NCBI GenBank assembly: GCA_963696665.1
Contig: CAVOLE010000041.1
Span: 72,710-136,709 of the forward strand
DNA: 64,000 bases
Reading direction: 5' to 3'
Origin: Roseiarcus sp963696665
GTDB lineage: Bacteria > Pseudomonadota > Alphaproteobacteria > Rhizobiales > Beijerinckiaceae
In this document: positions 54,456 through 63,827 of the stretch, piece by piece
How positions within the stretch are numbered: position 1 is the first letter of the stretch
How the letters are laid out: each line of letters starts with the position of its first letter
Translations under genes and position numbers: made by a program
Notes under the pieces: model-generated
Database searches by the model: none
What the model was told of the DNA's origin: nothing
Seen by the model: the letters and a program-made list of their open reading frames with translations, nothing else

Positions 54456-55565
54456 ATGGAAAAGCATAGCGAAGTTTTTGTTGGTTTCGACGTCGCCAAG
54501 AAGAAGCACGCCGTGGCGATCGCGGAAGGAGGGCGGCAGGGAGAAGTGCGGTTTCTCGGCGATGTCGAGAACAGCCCATTGCCGATCGAGAAGACGATCA
54601 AGAGACTGGCGGGCCGATACGATCGGCTGCATGTTTGTTTTGAGGCGGGGCCGACGGGATACGGGCTTTATCGGCAGATTCAGGCTCTCGGCCACGATTG
54701 CATGGTGGTCGCTCCGGCGCTGATCCCGAAACGAGCGGGCGAGCGGATCAAGACGAACCGGCGCGACGCTGTCACGTTAGCGCGGCTGCACCGCGCCGGC
54801 GAACTGACCGGAGTGTGGACGCCCGATCCGGCGCATGAGGCGGTGCGCGACCTTGTGCGGGCCCGCGAGGCGGCGGCGGACGACGTTCGCCGCAAACGCC
54901 AGCAGCTTCTCTCCTTCCTGCTGCGGCACAGCCGGATTTACAGCGGCGGCGGCCATTGGACGCTGGCGCATCGGCGCTGGCTGGCCGATCAAAAGTTCGA
55001 GCATGCAGCGCAGCAGATCGTCTTTCAGGAGGGCATTGACGCGATCGAAGATGCGCTCCAGCGCCTGCGCCGCCTCGAGAAACAGCTTGCTCTCATCGTG
55101 CCGGATTGGTCTATGGCGCCCATGGTGGAAGCCTATCAAGCGATGCGCGGCGCGTCGTTTCTGGTCGCCGTGACCTTTGCCGCGGAGATCGGCGACGTGC
55201 GCCGGTTCGATACGCCAAGACAGCTGATGTCTTTCCTCGGTCTCGTCCCAGCGGAAAGCTCGACCGGCGATACCATCCGACGGAAGGGCCTCACTCTGGC
55301 GGGCAACCGGCGCGCGCGGCGGGCGCTGGTCGAGGCGGCCTGGTCCTATCGTTATCCGGCGCGGGTCAGCGATGCCTTGAGGACGCGCCTCGAAGGGCTG
55401 CCCAAGCCCGTGCGCGACATTGCCTGGAAGGCGCAGATCCGTCTGTGCGCCCGCTATCGCCGCCTCAGCGCCACGGGCAAGAAGCCGCCTGTCGTCGTGG
55501 CTGCGATCGCCCGCGAGATGGCCGCTTTCCTGTGGGCCATCGGACGGGAGGTCGCGCCCGCGTAA
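54456..55565 (+). CDS. IS110-family transposase (bridge-RNA-guided DEDD recombinase type)
   Basis: 369 residues from ATG 54456 (GGAGG upstream, spacing 7). The N-terminal DEDD RuvC-like domain shows VGFDVAKKKHAVAIAEGG (Asp), CFEAGPTGYGLYRQIQ (Glu) and KTNRRDAVTLARLHRAG (Asp pair). The C-terminal Transposase_20 domain shows AVTFAAEIGDVRRFDTPRQL and SFLGLVPAESSTGD with the catalytic serine region. No frameshift, full family length, so the element may still move. IS110-type recombinases use a structured RNA from the element's own end to choose target and donor DNA. Confidence 0.92.
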   Translation: MEKHSEVFVGFDVAKKKHAVAIAEGGRQGEVRFLGDVENSPLPIEKTIKRLAGRYDRLHVCFEAGPTGYGLYRQIQALGHDCMVVAPALIPKRAGERIKTNRRDAVTLARLHRAGELTGVWTPDPAHEAVRDLVRAREAAADDVRRKRQQLLSFLLRHSRIYSGGGHWTLAHRRWLADQKFEHAAQQIVFQEGIDAIEDALQRLRRLEKQLALIVPDWSMAPMVEAYQAMRGASFLVAVTFAAEIGDVRRFDTPRQLMSFLGLVPAESSTGDTIRRKGLTLAGNRRARRALVEAAWSYRYPARVSDALRTRLEGLPKPVRDIAWKAQIRLCARYRRLSATGKKPPVVVAAIAREMAAFLWAIGREVAPA

Positions 55566-55850
55566 AACACGATGCTCTCCCGCTGCGCAGACCCGGGAGC
55601 GGAGCACGAAAGGTGGGGAACTCCCGTCGCTAGTTATGTGGCCGAGCCTTGCGCCCGACGCCCGTCCTCTAGACCGAGGAAAGCCCCGAGACGTAGACAC
55701 GGAAGGCGGTAACCAACCCGCGGATAAGAGTTTGATCGACCGTCGTCTCTCGCTCCGCTCCCAGCTCTGCGCAGCTCCCGCTCATCCTTGCCGACGGCAA
55801 TCCCGCCGCACGGAACGATCGACCACGTCCGCGCCCTTGACTGCGAACAT
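55566..55850 (+). ncRNA. Candidate bridge RNA region (right end of the IS)
   Basis: The 285 bases between the transposase stop and the right inverted repeat are non-coding. In IS1111-type elements the bridge RNA is encoded at this end. A stable stem-loop occurs at 55573-55606 (TGCTC and TCCCG pairing with CGGGA and GAGCA around a 3-base bulge, 11-base loop) and a second at 55665-55680 (TCCTC/GAGGA). GATCGACC is repeated directly at 55734-55741 and 55817-55824. The exact RNA ends and guide loops cannot be read without comparing related elements. Confidence 0.5.
55843..55850 (+). repeat. Right subterminal inverted repeat of the IS
   Basis: GCGAACAT, complement of the left repeat at 54359-54366. 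Confidence 0.75.
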
Positions 55851-55859
55851 AAGAGACTA

Positions 55860-56531
55860 AATGACGTCTTCGGGAGAATGGGAGAGCGGCGCCCTCAGGC
55901 CGCCGGCGGGGGCTACGTCCGGCTGGAACACGACGTGGCCTGATTTCACGAGGGTCACACGGATCTTCGCTTTCGAGAGGGCAGCTCCCTGCACATCCGA
56001 GCCCGGGAAAAGCGGGACGTGACTATCTGCGTGACGCTGACGCAGCGCCGCGGCGATCGGAACGGCGTCGTCAGGCGTCAACTTGGTGAGAAGGGTTCCG
56101 TTGATCAGGGTCGAGGGCTTTTGGTCGGCCATGCCGATGTCGCTCGTCCATTCAAGAGTGAACTCGCCATCCTGCGACGTGCCGCCGATCGGGGCCCCGG
56201 TGGCTTTCGAGAAAGCCTTCGCGACAGCGGCGGCGCCTTGCATCATCGAAATCGGAGTCTTCGACAACCTAATATGAAACCGACCTTTCGGCCTCCTGTT
56301 GAGGAAGGCGGAGAAAGACACCATGTCCACGACGTCGACGCCGTGGATTCCGAGACGGGCGGCGATGACGCGGACAGCCTCGTCGGAAAGGTATCCGAGC
56401 TGGCGCTGCGTCGTCTGGACGATGTCCATCAGCCGGGCGCGGTCGGATTGAACGCCGTCGACAATCGGGCCGATGATCGCGGATACGTTGGGACCCGACG
56501 TCCCGCTCTTCTGGGTTTCCGGCGATGTCAT
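55860..56531 (-). pseudogene. hoxF: NAD-reducing hydrogenase subunit HoxF, N-terminal part (cut by IS)
   Basis: ATG 56531 has GAGGAG 4 bases upstream. The 224 residues match the NuoE-like N-terminal domain of HoxF (VQSDRARLMDIVQTTQRQLG, FSAFLNRRPKGRFHIRLS, TSDIGMADQKPSTLING) and stop at the IS border after SPEDVI, which is exactly where the C-terminal part resumes. As in other HoxF proteins most of the NuoE [2Fe-2S] cysteines are missing. First gene of the hox-hyp locus. With the insertion, distal genes could be read only by IS read-through or internal promoters. Confidence 0.88.
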
Positions 56532-56708
56532 TCCGCTCCTCGGTCCCCTAAGCTGATCAATCCGATTTTCCCGCGCTCTCGGATGAAGATCGTTTTCGTT
56601 TCCTCGAAGCGCGAGCTTGGCGTGAGAGTCGTCTGTGCAAGGCCGATAAAGCCGCGGGTGGAGGCGAGCTCGTCACGAACCATTCATAACGGCCCGCCGC
56701 GAGCTCGG

Positions 56709-57731
56709 TCAAAGAGTTATGACCATGCGACCATCGACCCTCCCCCTGCCGAGATCGTCGAAGATTGTGTTGATATCTTCGAGCTTTGCTTTGTGAATAT
56801 AAGTCTTAACCTTTCCCTCTGTGGCGAATCGCACGGTTTCGGCGAGATCCTTGCGCGTGCCAACGATCGAGCCGCGAATGGTGATGCTTCAACACCACGT
56901 CGAAGATGGGTGTGGGGAAGTCGCCCGGAGGCAGCGCATTGAGCGCGACGGTGCCCTTGCGGCGCACCTGTTGAGCGCTTGTGCGAAAGCTGGAATCGAT
57001 ACGGCGGTGACAAGCACTCCATGAGCGCCGCCGCCCGTCGCTTTTACCACCTGCGCTGCGGCGTCGGGAGCCTTTGCGTTTATCGTGACATCGGCGACGA
57101 GCTGCTTGGCAAGCGCGAGCTTCTCCGGGGTCACGTCGAGCGCGACGATGTGAAGCCCCATCGCCTTTGCGTATTGCACCGCCACATGACCGAGCCCGCC
57201 GATGCCGGAAATGGCGTTCCATTCACCTGGGCGAGCTTCGGTTTCCTTGATGCCCCTGTAGGTTGTCACGCCGGCGCGGAGGATCGGCGCCAGCTCAGCG
57301 AAATCTCCGTTCTTCGGTAGGCGCGCGACGTAATCGGCCGCGCCGATGGCGTATTCGGCGAAGCTTCCGTTCACCGCGTAACCGCTCATATGCTGGTGCT
57401 CGCAGAGCGTCTCTTAGCCCGTCTCGCAGAATTCGCATCTGCCGCAGGCGTCATGCAGCCAGGCGGTTCCGACCGCATCGCCCTCCTTAAGGCCTACGAC
57501 GCCTGGGCCCACTGCCGCGACGAAGCCGGCGCCTTCATGTCCCGGAATGAACGGCGGCGTTGGCTTCACCGGCTAGTCGCCGCCAGCGGCGTGAAGGTCG
57601 GTATGACAAACGCCTGTTGCGACGATCTTGACGAGCACCTCGCCCGGACCAGGAGTCGGAATAGGAACCTCCTCGATCTTCAGGGGCTTGCCGAACTGGT
57701 GAACGACGGCGGCCTTCATTGTCTTCGCCAT
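56709..57731 (-). pseudogene. Zinc-dependent alcohol dehydrogenase (AdhP-like), frame broken
   Basis: 341 codons from ATG 57731. MKAAVVHQFGKPLKIEEVP, GVCHTDLHAAGGD (catalytic zinc Cys and His), then CGRCEFCETG (structural zinc cysteines), GGLGHVAVQYAKAMG (NAD-binding) and the end GRGRVDGRMVITL with stop at 56709. Lesions: a shift near 57575, TAA in frame at 57414-57416 inside the structural zinc loop, and a shift near 56895. Relatives oxidise ethanol and other primary alcohols with NAD. It lies downstream of no operon partner, between the hox locus and the divergent aldehyde dehydrogenase. Confidence 0.82.
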
Positions 57732-57959
57732 GACAGCGTCTCCTTGGCTGCATTCAATAACGGGCGAAGCTAGGGTCTGGCCGAGCCGTGACATTGACAG
57801 ATTAAAAAGCCGGCCGCGAACTCGGGCGGTCACGTTCATTTGAAATTACGTCGATTTGAAAGCCGGCGATTTGAAAGGACGCGGGTTGATTGATCTGGAT
57901 TAAGGCCGGGGAGCCTTGATCGGCGAAGGTTGTCGGAGTGCGCTACAAAGGAGAGCAGA

Positions 57960-59341
57960 ATGTACGCGACGACCAACCCTTACACTGGCGAGGTGGTGAA
58001 GAAATTCCCGGAAGCCACCAATGTGGAGGTCATCCAAGCGATCGAGAAGGCCCACGCGGCGTTCCTGTCCTGGAGAGACACGCCGTTCACGGATCGCGCC
58101 AAGGTCAGGAAAAAGGCGGCCAACATCCTGAGGAAGGATTCCGACGAGTATGCCAAGCTTTTGACTCTCGAGATGGGCAAGCTCGTCTCAGAAGCGAAGG
58201 CTGAAGTGGAGCTCTCGGCAAGAATCTTTGAATATTACGCCGTAAACGCAAGAACGCTGCTGGCGCCTGAGAAGCTGCCGGTCGCCGCCATATCGGAAGG
58301 CGAGGCTGCGATTGTGCGCGATCCGCTCGGCGTGTTGCTCGCGGTCGAACCGTGGAATCTCCCAAACTATCAGGTTGCGCGCATCATCGCGCCGCAACTG
58401 TCGGCGGGGAATGCGATCCTGCTCAAACACGCCGGCATCGTTTCCCAAAGCGCTGCGCCACTGAGAAGCTCATGCTCGAAGCTGGCTTGCCGACGGGCGC
58501 CTTCAAAAATCTCTATGCAGCGCATTCGCAGATCGAGCTCATCCTCAACCATCCGCTCGTGCGTGGCGTTGCGCTAACCGGTTCCGAGGACGCCGGCGCC
58601 GTGGTTGCTTCCCTGGCAGGCAAGGCGCTCAAGAAGTCGACCATGGAGCTCGGCGGCGCCGACGCATTCGTCGTGCTTGCCGACGCCGATCTCGAAAAGA
58701 CAGTCGAGTGGGCGGTGTTCGGCCGCCATTGGAATGGCGGACAGGTCTGCGTCTCGTCCAAACGCATGATCATCGTCAAAGAACTCTACGACAAGTTCCT
58801 TCAGCGGTATACTAAAGGGGTTGCAGGCCTTCGCGCGGGCGACCCGTTCGACCCCGCGACGACGTTGGCGCCGCTGTCGTCGCAGGGCGCAGCCGATGAT
58901 CTGAAGGAGAAGATCCGGCAGGCGGTCTCTCATGGCGCGAAAGCGACCGAAGTCGGGCCCAAGGTGCCTAATCGCGGCGCTTCGTGCAGCCTACGATCCT
59001 GACGGAGTCGCCGAAGACAACCCGGCACGCTACTGGGAGTTTTTCGGTCCAGTGTCGATGCTCTTCCGCGCCAAGGATGAGACCGACGCCATACGCATCG
59101 CCAACAACTCTCCGTTTGGACTCGGCGGCTCCGTGTTTACGTCAAACCCGAAACACGCGGAAGTCGCCAATCAAATCTCGACCGGCATGGTGTTCGTCAA
59201 TCATCCGACAATGGGGAAGGCCGATCTGCCATTCGGGGGCATCCGACACTCTGGTTATGGCCGCGAATTGCTTGGCCTCGGCTCAAGGAGCTCGTTAATC
59301 ACAAGCTCATCGACGTCGTCGACATCAATGCCGAGTTCTAA
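57960..59341 (+). pseudogene. NAD(P)-dependent aldehyde dehydrogenase (succinate-semialdehyde type), frame broken
   Basis: About 460 codons from ATG 57960 (AAAGGAGAG upstream). TNPYTGEVVKKFPEAT, EPWNLPNYQVARIIAPQL, ALTGSEDAGAVVASLAG, MELGGADAFVVL (Glu) and NGGQVCVSSKRMI (Cys) follow in order; GFGG-type end reads LPFGGIRHSGYGRELLGLG and VNHKLIDVVDINAEF. Shifts near 58450, 58978, 59005 and 59290. The length and the motifs are closest to the Sad/YneI group. Divergent from the alcohol dehydrogenase, so the two may act in succession on an alcohol. Confidence 0.82.
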
Positions 59342-59479
59342 AAGGCTGTGATGAGTCCGAAACTGTGCGGCGCCGGGCAAGGCATGGGTGCGCGCCGCAC
59401 AGTTTCCCTGGATGATTTTTCGAAGGAGCGGGGCGTTCGGTGCGCACAATGCGCAACGGAACTTATGGAGAGTTTCTCT

Positions 59480-60601
59480 ATGCCGATCAGAGTCGCGATT
59501 ATCGGAGAGACTCAGGCGGGCGAGCATCATGTCGCGATCGTTCCGAGCGTTGCCGCGAGCATCAAGAAGCTCGGCGCCGAGATCTTCATCCAATCCGGAG
59601 CCGGAGAGGCGGCCAAGCTTCCAGATTCCGCGTTTCGCGATGTTGCATTCGCGCCGGATGCAAAGTCGCTCGTAGGCGGCGCGGACATTGTTCTTGCCGT
59701 TCAGCCTCCGCCCACGGAGGTTGTACAGGCGATGCGCGAAGGCGCCACGCTGATTTCGTTCATTTACGCCGCCAGCAATCCGGTCTTGGCGCAGCTGCAA
59801 AAATCACATGCTTCGCCATGGGCGCGCGTCCCGCGCATCTCGCGCGCTTAAGCGATGGACGCTCTGTCGAGCCAAGCGGCGCTTGCGGGATACTACGCAG
59901 CGCTGATCGGCGCGACGCATCTCGCACGGATTTTTCCACGAATGACGACCGCGGTCGGCACGCTGCGGCCAGCAACTGTTCTCGTGATGGGACTGGGCGT
60001 TGCAGGATTACAGGCGCTGGCGACCGCGCGTCGACTTGGCGCCGTAGTCGAAGGCTACGACGTGCGGCCCGAGACGAAAGAGGAGGCGGCATTGGTCGGC
60101 GCCAAGTTCGTTGACAGGGGCGTCGACGCGCGCGGCCAAGGAGGATACGCGCGCGAGCTGACCGAAGACGAGAAGAAGAAGGTCGCCTGGGTCGTCATCT
60201 CTCATATCCAACAGGCGGACGTCATCATCACCACCGCCGCTGTGCCCGGACGATCGGCTCCCAGGCTGATCAGCAAGACACAGGTCGAGGGTATGAAGGC
60301 CGGAGCGGTCATCGTTGATTTGGCGGCCGACAGCGGCGGCAATTGCGAGTTGACGAAGCCTGGCGAGACCATTCGCGTCGGCCAGGTGACGATCGTGGGG
60401 CCGCTCGACGTCCCCTCGATGCTGGCCGAGCATGCGAGCGAACTGTACGCCAAGAACCTGCTCAGCTTTCTTCAGCTCTTGATCCACGATGGCGAGCTCA
60501 AGCCCGACTGGTCTGACGGGGTCATCGCCAAGACAGCTTTGACCAGGGCGGGAGTCATGATCGACGCAGCGCCCATGAAGCAAATCCAGGCTGCCGAGTA
60601 G
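59480..60601 (+). CDS. pntA: NAD(P) transhydrogenase subunit alpha part 1 (PntAA; one frameshift)
   Basis: About 374 residues from ATG 59480. NAD-binding dI domain: VAIIGETQAGEHHVAIVPS, VQPPPTEVVQAMREGATLI, then after a shift near 59815 DALSSQAALAGYYAALIGAT, TVLVMGLGVAGLQALATARR, EGYDVRPETKEEA and VIVDLAADSGGNCE. This soluble domain binds NADH on the cytoplasmic face and, with PntAB and PntB, couples hydride transfer to NADP with proton flow. The split alpha subunit is typical of alphaproteobacteria. 10 bases separate it from pntAB. Confidence 0.9.
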
Positions 60602-60611
60602 GAGGCGATTT

Positions 60612-60920
60612 ATGGATGCGCAGATCGCGATAACCGGCTTCGTCGCTCTCTACATCTTTATGCTGGCCGCGTTCACCGGCTATGAGGTAATTTCCCGCGT
60701 CCCAGCCATTCTTCACACTCCGCTCATGTCCGGATCGAACTTTGTCCACGGCATCGTCGTTGTCGGCGCGCTCTATGCCCTACTGAATGCGGGCTCACGT
60801 CTCGAGCAAGTCATCGGATTCGTCGGCGTGCTGCTCGGCGCCGCGAATGTGGGCGGCGGCTATGTGGTGACCGAGCGGATGCTCGAAATGTTCAAGCCCA
60901 GCGGCGCGCGTAACGGATGA
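60612..60920 (+). CDS. NAD(P) transhydrogenase subunit alpha part 2 (PntAB)
   Basis: 102 residues with four hydrophobic segments (IAITGFVALYIFMLAAFTG, VHGIVVVGALYALLNAG, VIGFVGVLLGAANVGGGYVV). This is the membrane part of the alpha subunit, forming the proton channel with PntB. Intact, and overlaps the region in which pntB must start. Confidence 0.9.
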   Translation: MDAQIAITGFVALYIFMLAAFTGYEVISRVPAILHTPLMSGSNFVHGIVVVGALYALLNAGSRLEQVIGFVGVLLGAANVGGGYVVTERMLEMFKPSGARNG

Positions 60921-60928
60921 GGAGCCCG

Positions 60929-62363
60929 CGATAAATCCGTATTGGATCATTGACCCCGTCGATTTCCTGGCGGCGGTTCTTTTCATCTACGGTCTGAGCG
61001 GATGTCGTCTCCGCTGACGGCTCGCTCAGGCATCCGGTTCGCCGGGGTCGGCATGCTGCTCGCGATCCTTGCGGCGTTTTTCTATGTCCTTGCTATCGAT
61101 CCGCGGCCGCGGAGCAGAAGATAATAAATCTCTCTCTCGCGATCGTGGCGCTTGTCATCGGGTTGGGCGTGGTGGCGCGGCCGCACTGTGCCAATCACGG
61201 CTATGCCACAAATGGTGGCGCTCTATAACGGGATGGGCGGCGGCGCGGCGGCCGCCATCACGGCAGTTGAGTTGTTCGGCGGACGCAGCCGCGATCCGAT
61301 GCTTCTCGTCATCACCGTTGTTGGCGCGCTGATCGGTTCGATCTCCTTGTCTGGGTCCCTGATAGCCTGGGGAAAACTGGATGGTCGGATCAAGAAGCCG
61401 TGGCGCATCCGGGGCCAGCAGATTCTGAACGCGCTCGTTTTCCTCATCACTGTCGCTCTTGAACTTTATGCCGTCATCGCCTCAAGCGAGCATGCGGCGG
61501 AGTTCACTGCGGCGTTTTTCGTCGTCGCGCTCCTGTTTGGCGTCCTTATGACCATGCCGATCGGCGGAGCCGACATGCCTGTGGTGATTTCCCTCTACAA
61601 CGCCTTCACAGGACTGGCGGTCGGCCTCGAGGGTTTTGTCCTGCAGAACCCGGCGTTGATGATCGCTGGCATGGTCGTCGGCTCGGCGGGCACGTTGCTC
61701 ACGCTCCTCATGGCCAAGGCGATGAATCGTTCTGTCAGCAATGTCCTCTTTTCCAATTTTGGCGACATCAGCATCGAACAGCAGGGTGAGATCAAGGGCC
61801 GCCTCAAGCCTGTCGAAGCGAGCGACGCAGCGATCGCCATGCGCTATGCCTCCACGGTGATCATCGTGCCCGGATATGGCCTGGCCGCGGCGCAGGCGCA
61901 GCAAAGGCTCTACGAATTCGCCAAGCTTCTCCAATCAGCCGGAGTGGACGTGAAGTTCGCAGTGCATCCCGTTGCGGCACGGATGCCGGGTCACACGGAC
62001 GTGCTTCTCGCCTAGTCCGGCGTGCCTTACGATCTCATTCACGATATGGACGAGATCAACGGGGAATTTCGCGTGACCGACGTTGCGCTTGTCATTGGCG
62101 CAAATGACGTCGCCAACGCTGCTGCGCGCACGAATAAATCGTCGCCGATTTACGGCATGCCGATCCTCAACGTAGATCAGGCGCATCAGGTCTACGTGAT
62201 CAAACGGGGGCAGGGGAGGGGTTACGTCGGCGTCGAGAACGAGCTGTTCTATGCGGACAACTGCAACATGGTCTACGGCGACGCTCAGGTCGTCCTTGGG
62301 AAAATGGTTCAGGCCGTGAAGGATTTGGTTCCGAGCACACCTCCCACACGGGCTGCAGCCTGA
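60929..62363 (+). pseudogene. pntB: NAD(P) transhydrogenase subunit beta (PntB), frame broken
   Basis: The start is unclear; YWIIDPVDFLAAVLFIYGL begins near 60935, but no clean start codon is in frame. Following pieces: SPLTARSGIRFAGVGMLLAI, then ITAMPQMVALYNGMGGGAAA, TMPIGGADMPVVISLYNAF and the NADP-binding dIII (IIVPGYGLAAAQAQQRLYEF, GANDVANAAARTN, VENELFYADNCNMVYGDA). Shifts occur near 61010, 61100 and 61170, and TAG at 62013-62015 replaces the usual glutamate in LLAEAGVPYD. About 475 residues expected. If these lesions are real, the transhydrogenase is inactive. Confidence 0.85.
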
Positions 62364-62658
62364 GCCTCGCCAAGGGCAATGAGCGGGCGACATTGCCACG
62401 GCAACTCCATCGCAAGGCGCGAGATCGCGCCCGGGCTAGTTGGTTGTCCGTGGTGAAAGAAAATTCGCAGAGAATCCGTGGCTCTTATGGCGTCGGCTGT
62501 TAATCAGCTCTTCGCGGCTGCGTCTTGGAGCCCGCCCCTGGCGCGTTTAGACGGCGCCGTCGCCGTCATCGCGACCCCAATCGCCCGCTGCACTGGGATG
62601 CGCAAGAGCGTTCATTCTGCGACGAGGTCCGAAATAGCCTCAAGCGACCCCATTGCGG

Positions 62659-63264
62659 TCATTCTCGCGCGCCTGCGCAAATCAGCGCATCGTGGTCGGG
62701 CAGCTCACGGGTCTTCGCGACGCCTAACTCCTCCTCGAACTTGGCGCACACTGCGATGATCGCCTTGTGGAAGGCGATGCCCAAGCTCAAGGTTAGCGCC
62801 GGATGACGGATACCCGCTGACGCGTAGCGCTGAGCTTCGGGCTCTATCCGGATCAATGCGGCGACTCGCTCGTAGCTGCGCTCGATGATGGCCTGCAACA
62901 GCTCTAAAGCGTCCGGGCGGTCGAGCGAGTCGGCAAAGAACAGCTTGACGAGCCCAACGTCGCGCAGCTCAAAGGGCATGGGCCCCCCGCTGCTTAGCCA
63001 TTCGCGAAGAGCGGCCTCGCCTTGCCGGGTGATGTCGAAGTTCCGGCGCCGGCGCCGACCTTGCGGAGCCGAGCGGCCCCGCACGAGGTCCGCCCGCTCC
63101 AGCCGAACCAGGCTTGGATAGATTTGCGCCTCGGAAATCGTCCAGAAGAACCGGATCGAGTTGCGCACCATCTTCTTGATGTCGTAGCCCGATTGCGCGC
63201 CCAGGCGAACCATCCCGAGGACGACGTAGTCGGGCGGCCTCAGCCGGACTCTTTTGTCGGTCAT
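62659..63264 (-). CDS. PadR-family transcriptional regulator
   Basis: 201 residues. The winged helix is visible in DYVVLGMVRLGAQSGYDIKK and EAQIYPSLVRLERADLVRG, followed by the helical Vir_act-like C-terminal domain (RDVGLVKLFFADSLDRPDAL). PadR proteins are small ligand-responsive repressors. Divergent from the NTF2-like gene with 68 bases between, so it probably controls that gene and itself. Confidence 0.88.
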   Translation of the reverse strand: MTDKRVRLRPPDYVVLGMVRLGAQSGYDIKKMVRNSIRFFWTISEAQIYPSLVRLERADLVRGRSAPQGRRRRRNFDITRQGEAALREWLSSGGPMPFELRDVGLVKLFFADSLDRPDALELLQAIIERSYERVAALIRIEPEAQRYASAGIRHPALTLSLGIAFHKAIIAVCAKFEEELGVAKTRELPDHDALICAGARE

Positions 63265-63332
63265 TGACGCAGTTTGACAGCTCAGATCAATTATGACAAT
63301 ATATTAGCCTAATAGATAAGGGAGCCGAGCCG

Positions 63333-63827
63333 ATGACCCTTATCGCAAATGTATCCGCGGGATCGTCCATGCGCGCCGCCAGGGAGAGGCGCGACATTCG
63401 GGCGGTCGCCGACGCCTTCGCCGCCACGGCCGAATTCCATTCGCCGCTTACCGGCAAGCTTATATTCAGGGCCGCGAGCAGATCGCCGCGCTGGCCGCCA
63501 TCGTCCTCGATGAGTTCGACAACTTCCGCTACACCGACGAAATCATGGGCGATGAGGGTGGTTTCCTCGTGGGCCGGGCGAAGGTGGACGGCCTGGAGAT
63601 CGAATTCGTCGACCATCTGCGCTTCGGAGGCGATGGACGCATTGCGGAGATCACCGTCTCTTTCAGGCCATTGCCTGCCGCCGCGGCAGCGCTGCGACGG
63701 ATCGGCGCGAGGCTCGGTCGTCGAAAGAGCTATGCGCGCGGCGCGGTGATCTCACCCGCTCGCGATCATGATGCGGTTCGGAGACGCCATCGGCGCGCGG
63801 CTTCTGCGCGGCGCCATCAGGTCGTGA
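63333..63827 (+). CDS. NTF2/SnoaL-like domain protein (two frameshifts)
   Basis: ATG 63333 opens AVADAFAATAEFHSPLTGKL, typical of a SnoaL-like fold. Near 63468 the frame shifts to GREQIAALAAIVLDEFDNFR and FLVGRAKVDGLEIEFVDHLR, then RIAEITVSFRPLPAAAAALR. A second shift near 63760 gives the likely ending MMRFGDAIGARLLRGAIRS with stop at 63825-63827. About 164 residues. Such proteins are small enzymes or binding proteins for hydrophobic molecules; function here unknown. Divergent from PadR. Confidence 0.7.

Larger units (their letters stand above)
54352..55859 (+). mobile_element. IS110-family (IS1111-like) insertion sequence in hoxF
   Basis: About 1.5 kb. Subterminal inverted repeats ATGTTCGC (54359-54366) and GCGAACAT (55843-55850) lie 7 and 9 bases from the inferred ends, as in the IS1111 subgroup. 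The transposase is intact; the left non-coding end is about 100 bases and the right end about 290 bases. There is no clear target duplication, which fits the family. The ends were placed by rejoining the hoxF codons on both sides, so they may be off by one or two bases. Confidence 0.88.

Noticed and set aside
56532..56708. Sigma-54 promoter upstream of hoxF
   Set aside because: Some hydrogenase operons have -24/-12 promoters, but I found no GG-N10-GC pattern of good quality on the minus strand here.
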